Of a stretch of DNA of 8,833 nucleotides, positions 1 to 6,282 are shown one piece after another. The stretch lies in contig PHCD01000072.1 of assembly GCA_002842135.1 (NCBI GenBank), positions 1-8,833 of the forward strand, read 5' to 3'. The first letter of the stretch is position 1. Each line of letters begins with the position of its first letter. Under the pieces are notes generated by a model that saw nothing but the letters and a program-made list of their open reading frames with translations, was not told the DNA's origin and did no database searches. Made by a program: the position numbers and the translations under genes. Origin of the DNA: Betaproteobacteria bacterium HGW-Betaproteobacteria-8. GTDB lineage: Bacteria; Pseudomonadota; Gammaproteobacteria; Burkholderiales; Methylophilaceae.

Positions 1-693
1 GAGCCAGTCGCGTATCTGCATGCCGTCACCGTAGACCGGCAACGGCTTACCCGCGAGCGCATTGACGATCATCAGCGGAATCAGTTTTTCCGGGAAATGA
101 TAAGGGCCGTAGTTGTTAGAACAGTTGGTAGTCAGCGTCGGCAGGCCATAGGTGTGTTGATAAGCGCGCACCAGATGGTCGGAAGCTGCCTTAGAGGCAG
201 AATAGGGGCTGTTGGGTTCGTACGGATGTTCTTCCGTGAAAGCCGGAGCGTCAAGGGCCAGCGAGCCATAGACCTCATCGGTAGAAACATGCAGGAAACG
301 GAAATTATCCTTTTCCTGCCCGGACAGGTTTTGCCACCAGCCACGCGTCACCTCCAGCAGGTTGAAAGTACCGACGATATTGGTCTGGATGAAATCATCC
401 GGGCCGCTGATCGAACGGTCGACGTGAGATTCGGCGGCAAAATTGATGATGGCGCGGGGCTGATATTGTGCGAGCAAGTCGGCCACCAGTTTCTTGTCGC
501 CGATGTCTCCTTGCACGAACACATGCTGCGGATTGTCATTCAGGCTGGCCAGGTTCTGCAGATTCCCCGCATAAGTCAACTTGTCCAGATTGAGAACTGG
601 CTCATCGCTTTGCGCAAGCCAGTCCATGACAAAATTCGAGCCGATGAAGCCGGCGCCGCCAGTGACCAATATCATTGATTTTTGATCTTTCAT
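1..693 (-). CDS. rfbB: dTDP-glucose 4,6-dehydratase, N-terminal 231 codons (cut by window edge)
   Basis: This cytoplasmic enzyme converts dTDP-glucose to dTDP-4-keto-6-deoxyglucose, the second step of dTDP-L-rhamnose synthesis for surface polysaccharide. The frame is open from 693 to base 1 and runs off the window, so about 120 C-terminal residues of a usual ~350 are missing. Visible features are the NAD-binding glycine motif TGGAGFIGS (residues 11-19), [10 protein letters not shown] (85-94), the active-site STDE (137-140) and YSASK (164-168). D139, E140, Y164 and K168 are the expected catalytic residues of this extended short-chain dehydrogenase family. The chosen ATG at 693 has no clear ribosome binding site. 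An ATG at 675 would begin MILVTGG, closer to many family members, and is a real alternative. The gene lies 26 bases after the toxin stop in the same direction. Family assignment is near certain; the start is not. Confidence 0.94.
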   Translation of the reverse strand, partial: MKDQKSMILVTGGAGFIGSNFVMDWLAQSDEPVLNLDKLTYAGNLQNLASLNDNPQHVFVQGDIGDKKLVADLLAQYQPRAIINFAAESHVDRSISGPDDFIQTNIVGTFNLLEVTRGWWQNLSGQEKDNFRFLHVSTDEVYGSLALDAPAFTEEHPYEPNSPYSASKAASDHLVRAYQHTYGLPTLTTNCSNNYGPYHFPEKLIPLMIVNALAGKPLPVYGDGMQIRDWL

Positions 694-705
694 TCTAAAA
701 TTTTC

Positions 706-718
706 TGGGAGCATCCCA
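706..718 (-). promoter_or_regulatory. Small hairpin between toxin gene and rfbB
   Basis: A perfect 5-bp stem (TGGGA/TCCCA) with a 3-base loop lies in the 26-base gap between the toxin stop and the rfbB start. On the transcribed strand it is followed by GAAAATTTT, not a clean T run, so it is at best a weak terminator or attenuator between the two genes. It could also simply occlude initiation at rfbB. The element is short and may be chance. Confidence 0.25.
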
Positions 719-719
719 A

Positions 720-998
720 TTAGCGTTTCAAATCGCGGTAGAAGTTTTCATGCGGTCCGACAGATTCCAGATAAATCAGGCGTACCACCTGCTCCATGGT
801 ATATCCAAGCAGATAAAGCTGCCCCTGACTACGGAATTTGTACACCAGCAATTGTGCAAGGTCGCCTTTTTTTCTCTCGCCAACCTCCGGATTTTCTGCG
901 ATCTGGCCTACAGCGGCATCAACATCTGCCGCTACATTGTCATGCAACTTCTTGTACTGCCGGGAGAAACGCCTAGTCTGGCGAACCTCGTAGCTCAT
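720..998 (-). CDS. RelE/ParE-superfamily toxin of a type II toxin-antitoxin system
   Basis: A 92-residue basic protein of typical RelE/ParE toxin length. The N-terminal stretch [12 protein letters not shown] (residues 9-20) matches the usual first helix. The core contains [15 protein letters not shown] (52-66). The end, [12 protein letters not shown] (81-92), is a recurrent C-terminal motif of this superfamily, with H83, Y87 and R88 as candidate active-site residues. RelE members cleave mRNA on the ribosome, whereas ParE members poison gyrase. The polar and aromatic residues at the C-terminus lean towards an RNase-type member, but this cannot be settled by eye. The ATG overlaps the antitoxin stop as ATGA and has no obvious ribosome binding site of its own, so translation is probably coupled to the antitoxin. 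No truncation is visible. Confidence 0.9.
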   Translation of the reverse strand: MSYEVRQTRRFSRQYKKLHDNVAADVDAAVGQIAENPEVGERKKGDLAQLLVYKFRSQGQLYLLGYTMEQVVRLIYLESVGPHENFYRDLKR

Positions 999-1228
999 TC
1001 GGGGCGACTGCGCGCCACAAAAGGCATGGCATCCTCTCGCGGCTCTGCCATTGAAGCTAACGACTCGGCAATAAAGGTCACCGGCAGGTCAGGATTGTCC
1101 AGCGCAGCACGCCCTATTTTCGCCCAGTACTCTACCTGGCCGGAGATCGTGCGATGTTCCGCTGCCGCATCAGCCTTGGCCTGATCATAGAGCACCTGCT
1201 CTATACGAATTGAAGTGGTTGCAGTCAT
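995..1228 (-). CDS. ParD-like antitoxin
   Basis: A 77-residue protein that should bind and neutralise the toxin encoded just downstream and repress their shared promoter. The N-terminus, TTSIRIEQVLYDQAKADA (about residues 4-21), has the strand-helix pattern of a ribbon-helix-helix DNA-binding fold. It is followed by EHRTISGQVEYWAKIGRAAL (24-43), wording typical of the ParD_like antitoxin family (Pfam PF11903, assigned from memory). The C-terminal part, DLPVTFIAESLASM onward, would be the toxin-wrapping tail. The antitoxin-first order and 4-base overlap with the toxin are standard for type II modules. An AAGGTG ribosome binding site lies 5 bases before the ATG at 1228, which supports this start. 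Autoregulation through the near-palindrome immediately upstream is likely by analogy. Confidence 0.9.
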   Translation of the reverse strand: MTATTSIRIEQVLYDQAKADAAAEHRTISGQVEYWAKIGRAALDNPDLPVTFIAESLASMAEPREDAMPFVARSRPE

Positions 1229-1233
1229 ATCAA

Positions 1234-1239
1234 CACCTT
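1234..1239 (-). promoter_or_regulatory. Ribosome binding site of the antitoxin gene
   Basis: AAGGTG on the minus strand ends 5 bases before the antitoxin ATG. It is one of the few clear Shine-Dalgarno-like sites in the window and fixes the start at 1228. It abuts the candidate operator, so repressor binding would sit directly beside the initiation region. Confidence 0.6.
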
Positions 1240-1254
1240 ACTACATTTGTGGTA
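1239..1254. promoter_or_regulatory. Near-palindromic candidate operator of the toxin-antitoxin module
   Basis: The 16-base TACTACATTTGTGGTA is an imperfect palindrome: each 7-base arm (TACTACA / TGTGGTA) pairs with the other except at one position, around a central TT. It sits 10 bases before the antitoxin start, where ribbon-helix-helix antitoxins usually bind to repress their operon. A convincing -35/-10 pair could not be assigned. An extended -10-like TGCTATGTT lies just upstream on the minus strand, near 1265-1273, without a good -35 box. The role is inferred from position and symmetry. Confidence 0.45.
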
Positions 1255-1313
1255 AAACCATCTTAACATAGCATCCAGTTAACCGTAAACGCGAAGACTG
1301 CATATCCTGAACA

Positions 1314-1724
1314 TTACCAGTTATCCGTGAAACCCTTGATCTCTCGACGCTGGCGTTTGGTTGGACGTCCGGCTCCCCGTTCGCGCTGCGCATGGTCATT
1401 TTCGCGTGTGACTGCCACCTCGGCACGCCTTGCGCGGCTGGATTCGGTTTCCTCATACAGCAACTGCGCTTCCGGTGCGCCGCGGCGCTGGTTGGAAAGC
1501 CCGAGTACCAGCACCTCGATCTCGAAATCCTTGGTACGGATATGCACCGATGTGCCGATTTTGACTTCTTTTGCCGGTTTAACACGGTCGCTGTCGACTC
1601 TGACCTTGCCGCTGTCGACAGCATCTGCAGCAATACTGCGCGTCTTGAAAAAACGGGCGGCCCACAGCCATTTGTCGAGCCGGCATTTTTCCTTTTCTGT
1701 TTCGTTTCTGTCCTGGTTGGCCAT
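1314..1724 (-). CDS. hslR: Heat shock protein 15 (Hsp15), S4-domain RNA-binding protein
   Basis: Hsp15 binds free 50S subunits that still carry peptidyl-tRNA after abortive translation and helps recycle them. The S4 RNA-binding motif is near the N-terminus: CRLDKWLWAARFFKTRSIAADAV (first residues given only in part here: CRLDKWLWAARFFKT), then SGKVRVD and KPAKEVKIG. The basic C-terminal tail with GRPTKRQRREIKGF is characteristic of HslR. With the ATG at 1724 the protein has 136 residues, close to the usual ~130. A TTG at 1733 overlapping the upstream stop (TTGA) would add three residues. ATG is preferred because the leading MANQDRNETEK is a reasonable start and TTG has no better ribosome binding site. 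The start lies 5 bases after the stop of the Lon-like protease, so the two are almost certainly cotranscribed. Confidence 0.92.
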   Translation of the reverse strand: MANQDRNETEKEKCRLDKWLWAARFFKTRSIAADAVDSGKVRVDSDRVKPAKEVKIGTSVHIRTKDFEIEVLVLGLSNQRRGAPEAQLLYEETESSRARRAEVAVTRENDHAQRERGAGRPTKRQRREIKGFTDNW

Positions 1725-1729
1725 TGGCT

Positions 1730-3913
1730 TCAATCGTCCGATTTGTTGCTGTCGTAGATCTTGCGGAAGCCTTCCAGCACACGCTGCACCCGGCCCATGA
1801 CGCTTTCCGGCCGGTAATCGCCCTTCTCGTCCAACTCACCGGCGTTGAGTCCGGTCAGGTATTCCAGGCCTTCCAGCACATGGGCAAAAGTAAGAATCTG
1901 GAACTTGCCGGCAGCAACCGCCGCAGCGACTTCCTCGTTCAGCACCAGATGTGCGGCATTGCGCTGCGGGATCAATACGCCCTGTGACCCGTCCAGCCCC
2001 ATGGCCTGGCAAACGCGGAAATAACCTTCGATCTTCTCGTTGACGCCGCCAATCGCCATGACTTCACCATGCTGGTTCATGGCGCCGGTGACGGAGATAC
2101 CCTGCGGCAAGGGCAACCCGGAAATGGCTGACAACAGCGCATACAGTTCTGCACAAGAAGCTGAATCGCCTTCGACGCCATGATATTCCTGCTCAAACAC
2201 CAGCGAGGCATTGAGCGACAGCGGTGTCAGTTTGGCAAAGCTCGCGGACAGCCAGCTTTGCAGTATGAACAGGCCCTTGTCGTGATTGGGGCCGGTCATT
2301 TCCACTTCGCGGTCGATGTTGATGACACCGTCTTCGCCGGCAAAGCAACGTGCCGAGATACGCACCGGCGAGCCGAAACCGGCATCGCCAAGGTCGATGT
2401 GGGTCAGGCCGTTGATCTGGCCAAGTTCGCGCCCCTGCACACTGATCATCAAGTCACCATCGACGATGGCGCGCAGCAGTTGCATTTCCGGATGGCGATG
2501 GCGCTTGTAACTTGCCTGCAACACGGCGAGCACATCCTGCTTTTCCACCAACATTTCTTTGATGCGTTTGGCCTGCACCCTGCTTCTGGCCTCAGCTGCG
2601 GCTGCGAGGATCAGGTGCTGCAGATCTGCCAGCCGACTGCTGATGTAGAGCTTGTCTTCCACCCAGCGGTGCATGGTTTCCAGCACTCTGGCTACTGCAT
2701 CAGCGTTGAAATGCGGCAAGGCGAAATGCTCGCAGCGTTCGGCGATATAGCCTGAAATCTCACGATACATTCGGGTGTCCGCCGGAAAATCGTCTGTGAA
2801 ATCGACTTTGACATTGAAGAAGCGGGCAAACTCCTCCGCTTCATCCTGCAATCTGTAGAACTCCTCACGTGTGGCGATCAGTACCAGCCTCACCTGAACC
2901 GGCAGAGGTTCGGACACCGGATGCGTGGTTGCGGCCTGGCCGCCATGGCTCACCGACTCTTCGATCTGTACCCGGCCGTTGCGCAGGAAACGATGCAGTT
3001 TTTCCAGTATCTGCGGCCCATTATGTTGGTCGCTATGCACATCGCGCAGATGCAGCATGAGCATGCCACCATCCGCCCGCAACAAGTTGCCGGCGCGCAA
3101 ACGCATGAATTCCGGCAGACTGCTTGTCTGTTCCGTGCCAGATTCAAAAGATCCGAACAGGCTCTGATAAGTAGGATCATCATCGTAAATCACCGGGGCG
3201 GCAGTCTGCTGCCGGTGGTCTACCAGCAGGTTCGCACGGAAGCGCGACAGGTAGGATTCCAGCATACCCTCGTTCTCGGCATTCAGGATCAGCTCTGTCC
3301 CCAGGTTTTGCGGTGCATTCTGCGCTTGTGCCTGGGCGTGAACGATGCTGTGTATCTGCAGAAACAGATCGATATTATCGAAAATATCCTGCCGCAACGC
3401 AGTCAGATAAGCGTCGAATTTCTTTGATTCGCCATTTTCCGCCTGCAGCGCCTGTCTGATTTCAGGGAATTCCTTTTCCAGAAGGTCCGCGACGGCAGTG
3501 GCATCACTGGCCAAAGTCGGCATGGTTCTGGCAAGGATGCGTATGAACCGGTCCAGCGCCTGGCGCAGCTTTGCACCTGTCCCGGCCGCAACGCGCAGCG
3601 CCATGGGTTTGTCCGGGTTGTCGAAGTTGTGCAGATAAAGCAGATCGCGCGGCACCGGCAGTTCGGCGGCATATTCATGCATCAGCTTCAGCATTAGCGA
3701 AGTGCGGCCGCAGCCTGGCTCACCGATCACAATCAAGTGAAAGCCCGGGTGATGCATGCCGAGGCCGAATCTTGCCGCCGTCTCAGCCTCTTCCTGTCCT
3801 ATCCAGACATTATTCTGTACGGATTTATCGACCAGTTCAGCCGTTGAGGCGAAACCCAGGCTTGCCGGGTCTATGCTGTGTGTAAGTTCCTGGGGGCTTA
3901 GTGTCTTAAGCAT
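1730..3913 (-). CDS. Lon-family AAA+ ATP-dependent protease (AAA_32 / Lon_C type)
   Basis: A 727-residue soluble protease of the Lon-related group that carries an AAA_32-type ATPase module instead of the classical Lon N-terminal domain (E. coli YcbZ is a distant relative). The Walker A loop is GEPGCGRTS (residues 64-72). The segment GGMLMLHLRD (282-291) sits where Walker B is expected but lacks the usual hhhhDE ending, as in other YcbZ-like proteins. The C-terminal Lon protease domain (about 490-690) has the serine motif GDSAS with S584 and the lysine motif GGVNEK with K627, giving the Ser-Lys dyad. GISVTGAMNQHGEVMAIGG (605-623) is typical Lon_C wording. Length is normal and the frame unbroken. 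The start agrees with family N-termini, but no Shine-Dalgarno site precedes it; a tandem repeat covers the start codon instead. Substrates are unknown. Cotranscription with hslR fits a protein-quality-control role. Confidence 0.93.
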   Translation of the reverse strand: MLKTLSPQELTHSIDPASLGFASTAELVDKSVQNNVWIGQEEAETAARFGLGMHHPGFHLIVIGEPGCGRTSLMLKLMHEYAAELPVPRDLLYLHNFDNPDKPMALRVAAGTGAKLRQALDRFIRILARTMPTLASDATAVADLLEKEFPEIRQALQAENGESKKFDAYLTALRQDIFDNIDLFLQIHSIVHAQAQAQNAPQNLGTELILNAENEGMLESYLSRFRANLLVDHRQQTAAPVIYDDDPTYQSLFGSFESGTEQTSSLPEFMRLRAGNLLRADGGMLMLHLRDVHSDQHNGPQILEKLHRFLRNGRVQIEESVSHGGQAATTHPVSEPLPVQVRLVLIATREEFYRLQDEAEEFARFFNVKVDFTDDFPADTRMYREISGYIAERCEHFALPHFNADAVARVLETMHRWVEDKLYISSRLADLQHLILAAAAEARSRVQAKRIKEMLVEKQDVLAVLQASYKRHRHPEMQLLRAIVDGDLMISVQGRELGQINGLTHIDLGDAGFGSPVRISARCFAGEDGVINIDREVEMTGPNHDKGLFILQSWLSASFAKLTPLSLNASLVFEQEYHGVEGDSASCAELYALLSAISGLPLPQGISVTGAMNQHGEVMAIGGVNEKIEGYFRVCQAMGLDGSQGVLIPQRNAAHLVLNEEVAAAVAAGKFQILTFAHVLEGLEYLTGLNAGELDEKGDYRPESVMGRVQRVLEGFRKIYDSNKSDD

Positions 3914-3932
3914 TAAGTGTCTTGAACGTTAA
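3901..3932 (-). repeat. Tandem 16-bp direct repeat across the Lon-like protease start codon
   Basis: Two adjacent 16-base units, GTGTCTTAAGCATTAA (3901-3916) and GTGTCTTGAACGTTAA (3917-3932) on the plus strand, agree at 13 of 16 positions. On the coding strand the downstream unit contains the ATG and the codons for the first residues (MLKT). The upstream unit has ACG where the ATG would be. The repeat could be a past tandem duplication of the start region or a paired protein-binding site near the predicted transcription start. It is seen directly; its function is unknown. Confidence 0.55.
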
Positions 3933-3934
3933 GA

Positions 3935-3963
3935 ATGATAGGATTAGGGAAAATGGGCGTGAA
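3935..3963 (-). promoter_or_regulatory. Candidate sigma70-type promoter for the Lon-like protease and hslR
   Basis: On the minus strand TTCACG (3963-3958, 4 of 6 to TTGACA) is separated by 17 bases from TATCAT (3940-3935, 5 of 6 to TATAAT). It lies in the 53-base gap after moaE. Transcription would begin near 3928, inside the tandem repeat, giving a leader of about 15 bases. No heat-shock (sigma32) consensus was recognised. It would make the protease-hslR pair independent of the Moa operon. Confidence 0.4.
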
Positions 3964-3966
3964 AAT

Positions 3967-4422
3967 CTACTGTTTGTTCCAGCGTTCGCGTGCGCTGTTA
4001 TCGCTGGCTCTGGCATCCACCCAGCGCTCACCTGATGATGTCTGCTCTTTCTTCCAGAAAGGCGCCTCGGTCTTCAGGTAATCCATAATGAACTGGCAGG
4101 CAGCAAACGCTTCTCCCCTGTGCGCGCCACTCACCACTACTAGCACGATCTGATCCAGCGGCTTGAGTTCGCCGATGCGATGAATGACCAGTGCATCGAA
4201 GATCTCCCAGCGCTGCTTCGCCTGCTCGACAATCTGTTCCAGCGCCTTTTCGGTCATGCCCGGGTAATGCTCCAGCGTCATGGCGGCGACTTCATCGCCT
4301 TCGTTCAGGTCTCGCACCTGGCCGACAAAACTGGCAACAGCGCCGATATCCTTGCGCGCAAGCCGCATATTGCGAATCTCTGCGCCAACATCAAAATCCT
4401 CGTGCTGCACGCGCACTGTCAT
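3967..4422 (-). CDS. moaE: Molybdopterin synthase catalytic (large) subunit
   Basis: MoaE uses sulfur carried on the C-terminus of MoaD to convert precursor Z (cPMP) into molybdopterin, the organic part of the molybdenum cofactor. The protein has 151 residues, essentially the E. coli length. Hallmarks are SFVGQVRD (31-38), LEHYPGM (50-56), HRIGEL (81-86), SGAHRGEAF (98-106) and LKTEAPFWKKE (116-126). K117 and K124 in the last motif correspond to the active-site lysines K119 and K126 of E. coli MoaE. The start lies one base after the moaD stop (TGA-G-ATG), so the two subunits are translationally linked. This is the last gene of the rmuC-to-moaE unit; no hairpin terminator follows. Confidence 0.97.
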   Translation of the reverse strand: MTVRVQHEDFDVGAEIRNMRLARKDIGAVASFVGQVRDLNEGDEVAAMTLEHYPGMTEKALEQIVEQAKQRWEIFDALVIHRIGELKPLDQIVLVVVSGAHRGEAFAACQFIMDYLKTEAPFWKKEQTSSGERWVDARASDNSARERWNKQ

Positions 4423-4423
4423 C

Positions 4424-4675
4424 TCAGCCCCCCGTCACCGGAGGGAAAAAGGCCACTTCATCGCCGGCATGAATGCGCGCATCGTTCGCAACCAAGGTCT
4501 GATTGACTGCCGCGCGCAAAGGCTTGCAGCCGTCGAACTCCTGCTTCCACTGACCACCACGCGCTGCCAGCAGCGCCATCAAATCCGCGACGCTGCGTCC
4601 GTTATTCACATCAACGGACTCTTCAGCAACCCCAAGCGATTCCCGCAACCGCGCAAAATACAAAACCTTGATCAT
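4424..4675 (-). CDS. moaD: Molybdopterin synthase sulfur-carrier (small) subunit
   Basis: An 83-residue ubiquitin-like beta-grasp protein ending in PPVTGG. The C-terminal Gly-Gly is adenylated by MoeB and then thiocarboxylated to carry the sulfur used by MoaE. The N-terminus MIKVLYFARLRE is the classical MoaD opening, and DARIHAGDEVAFFPPVTGG matches the conserved end. An AAGGA lies just one base before the ATG, closer than usual, so initiation may be helped by coupling to the 63-codon gene whose stop is 12 bases upstream. moeB and other moa genes are not in this window. Confidence 0.96.
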   Translation of the reverse strand: MIKVLYFARLRESLGVAEESVDVNNGRSVADLMALLAARGGQWKQEFDGCKPLRAAVNQTLVANDARIHAGDEVAFFPPVTGG

Positions 4676-4687
4676 ATCCTTGCGTGC

Positions 4688-4879
4688 TTAAAGCACATCC
4701 TCGTCCGTTACCGCGCCGCGCTTGCCCATGATGGCCTCAGCCATCAACTGCATGAGCTTTTTCCTGGCTTCCGGGTCATCCATCAGTTTTGAGCTGAACG
4801 TGATACCGAACTTGCTCGCATATTGCTGCACCAGCATCACAACGCCGGCTTCGTTTTCGTCTTCAGTTTCAATGTTCAT
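4688..4879 (-). CDS. Small acidic protein of unknown function between rmuC and moaD
   Basis: A 63-residue protein that I do not recognise. The N-terminus is strongly acidic (MNIETEDENEAG). A middle part looks helical (VVMLVQQYASKFGITFSSKLM), then DDPEARKKLMQLMAEAIMGK and an acidic tail TDEDVL. There is no signal peptide or membrane segment and no cysteine. Support for a real gene is good: the ATG overlaps the rmuC stop (ATGA), an AAGGA lies 8 bases before it, and moaD begins 12 bases after its stop, so it fits tightly into an operon. It might be a small partner or regulator of a neighbour, but nothing in the sequence says which. A helix-rich adaptor-like protein is the most that can be inferred. 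Confidence 0.75.
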   Translation of the reverse strand: MNIETEDENEAGVVMLVQQYASKFGITFSSKLMDDPEARKKLMQLMAEAIMGKRGAVTDEDVL

Positions 4880-6192
4880 TCTTCATTTCCTTCAGAAATC
4901 TCATCCAGCAAAGGCGGCGTATTATGGCCTTCCAGCTCAACCCGCTCGATCCTGGCGAAATGGCTGGTTATCTTGCGGCTGCTGACCTGCACTTTCTCCG
5001 CATCCTCATGGGCCTGGCGGATATGGTCGGCAAGTTTCTTCATGCGGCCGTCAAACAATGCAAAATCCTTACCGAGTTTGGACAACTCTTCCTGGATGAT
5101 GTGCACCTGCTTGCGCGTCTCCGTATCCTTGAGCACAGCGCGCGCCGTGTTCAATACCGCCATCAGCGTGGTGGGCGAAACGATCCAGACGCGCTTTCTG
5201 TGGGCATATTCCACCAGGTCGCGATGATGGGCATGGATCTCGGCAAACACCGCTTCGGCCGGCAGGAACATGACGGCACCATCGCTGGTGACGCCGGGAA
5301 TGATGTATTTGCTGGCAATATCATCGATATGTTTTTTTACGCCGGTCTTGAAGACGGCCGGACTGATGCGGTCGGCCCCATCGGCAAACATGCCTTCGTA
5401 ATTTTCCAGGGGGAACTTGGAATCCACCGCCACCAGCCCGGTCGGCTCCGGCAGCTTGAGTACGCAATCGGCGCGGGTCTTGTTGTCAAAGGTGTACTGG
5501 AACTCGAAAGCGTTCTCCGGCAGCAGGTTACGTACCAGCCCTTCCAGTTGCACCTCGCCAAAAGCGCCACGTGAACGCTTGTCGCCCAACAGTTCCTGCA
5601 GGCTCACGACATTGGTCGCCAGGCCATCGATCTTCTTCTGCGCCTCGTCAATCTTGGTCAGGTGCGTCATGACGTTGAGGAAAGTCTCATTGGTTTTCTT
5701 GAAGCCTTCGTCCAGCCGTTCGGAAACCTTGCCGCTGATCAGTTCCAGCCGCTCTTCCACCGTTTTGGTCAGCCCTTCGATGCGCTGTGCCAGCAACTGC
5801 GTAGCGCCGCCCATGGTGTTCTGGATCAGGATCTGCTCCGCCTTGCCCTGCTCGGCGAGCGTCACATGCATTTTCTCCAGCATGGTCTCACGCGTCGCTG
5901 CCAGACTCTCGACCTGACTCATCTGCAGCTTCTGCATCGCTTCACGCGTCTGGCTCAACTCCTGCGTCACCTGTGCACGCAGGCGGTCGCTGTGTTCATT
6001 GGAGAGATTGATCAGACGGTCGCCCAGACTATTGAGGCCGTTGTTGAGGTCCACCAGCATGGCGCGGTGCTTGTCTTCCAACTGCACGATCAGGCTCTGA
6101 TTGGCCTGTTCTGCACGCAGGGAACGCAGCGTCTGCCAAAGCAAAAGCAGCAGAACGGCAATGAGTAAAACCAGGAGGAAGATGTCTGTCAT
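4876..6192 (-). CDS. rmuC: DNA recombination protein RmuC homologue
   Basis: A 438-residue protein of the RmuC family. In E. coli RmuC limits inversions at short inverted repeats and is proposed to act as a nuclease. Residues 4-19 (IFLLVLLIAVLLLLLW) form one N-terminal membrane anchor. About 25-200 is heptad-rich coiled coil. The conserved domain begins near 205 (GDKRSRGAFGEVQLEGLV, typical of the family). A PD-(D/E)XK-like arrangement is visible as D242 in RADCVLKLP and D257-S-K259 in VAVDSKFPLENY. Later family segments are MFLPAEAVFAEI (308-319) and WIVSPTTLMAVLNT (336-349). The ATG at 6192 is the only sensible start, since the membrane anchor follows at once, but no Shine-Dalgarno site precedes it. 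It appears to be the first gene of a four-gene unit ending with moaE. Confidence 0.96.
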   Translation of the reverse strand: MTDIFLLVLLIAVLLLLLWQTLRSLRAEQANQSLIVQLEDKHRAMLVDLNNGLNSLGDRLINLSNEHSDRLRAQVTQELSQTREAMQKLQMSQVESLAATRETMLEKMHVTLAEQGKAEQILIQNTMGGATQLLAQRIEGLTKTVEERLELISGKVSERLDEGFKKTNETFLNVMTHLTKIDEAQKKIDGLATNVVSLQELLGDKRSRGAFGEVQLEGLVRNLLPENAFEFQYTFDNKTRADCVLKLPEPTGLVAVDSKFPLENYEGMFADGADRISPAVFKTGVKKHIDDIASKYIIPGVTSDGAVMFLPAEAVFAEIHAHHRDLVEYAHRKRVWIVSPTTLMAVLNTARAVLKDTETRKQVHIIQEELSKLGKDFALFDGRMKKLADHIRQAHEDAEKVQVSSRKITSHFARIERVELEGHNTPPLLDEISEGNEE

Positions 6193-6214
6193 ATGAGGTG
6201 AAATTATACCTCAT
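6193..6214. promoter_or_regulatory. Inverted repeat enclosing a TATAAT box at the rmuC start
   Basis: Perfect 7-base arms, ATGAGGT (6193-6199) and ACCTCAT (6208-6214), flank an 8-base centre. On the minus strand the centre carries a perfect TATAAT (6208-6203). No good -35 box lies 16-18 bases further up. If this is the -10, transcription would start near 6196, only about 4 bases before the rmuC ATG, giving a nearly leaderless mRNA. The symmetry over the -10 suggests a repressor site. Sequence and symmetry are seen; promoter and operator roles are inferred. Confidence 0.45.
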
Positions 6215-6248
6215 GCACCATCAGGCTGGATGGCCGGAACATCAAGCA

Positions 6249-6265
6249 AGCCAGAGAGCCTGGCT
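6249..6265. repeat. Short inverted repeat in the rmuC upstream region
   Basis: Perfect 6-base arms, AGCCAG and CTGGCT, surround a 5-base loop; two more pairs form outside one mismatch. No T run follows on either strand, so it is not an intrinsic terminator. It could be a weak RNA hairpin or a binding site, or chance. Confidence 0.25.
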
Positions 6266-6282
6266 AGCAAGGACAAAACTTG

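Noticed and set aside
97..678. 193-codon plus-strand frame opposite rfbB
   Set aside because: The minus strand encodes a clear dehydratase with all catalytic motifs; the antisense product matches nothing I know.
750..1184. 144-codon plus-strand frame across the toxin-antitoxin pair
   Set aside because: The opposite strand encodes two recognisable proteins with standard overlap; this frame spans both genes and has no domain.
2180..2755. 191-codon open frame on the plus strand opposite the Lon-like protease
   Set aside because: It lies entirely antisense to a conserved protease whose motifs are intact, and its product is rich in His/Gln with no recognisable domain; it is a codon-bias shadow.
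4684..4696. 13-base palindrome GTGCTTAAAGCAC at the end of the 63-codon gene
   Set aside because: Arms of six bases around a single base cannot form a stable RNA hairpin, and the site overlaps the stop codon; no other sign of regulation.
5662..6168. 168-codon plus-strand frame opposite rmuC
   Set aside because: It mirrors the coiled-coil coding part of rmuC and is rich in Leu/Gln/His as expected of an antisense shadow.
6029..6214. 61-codon minus-strand frame starting in the inverted repeat before rmuC
   Set aside because: It overlaps the rmuC membrane anchor and coiled-coil coding in another frame, with a Pro/Ala/Arg-rich product; rmuC is the real gene.
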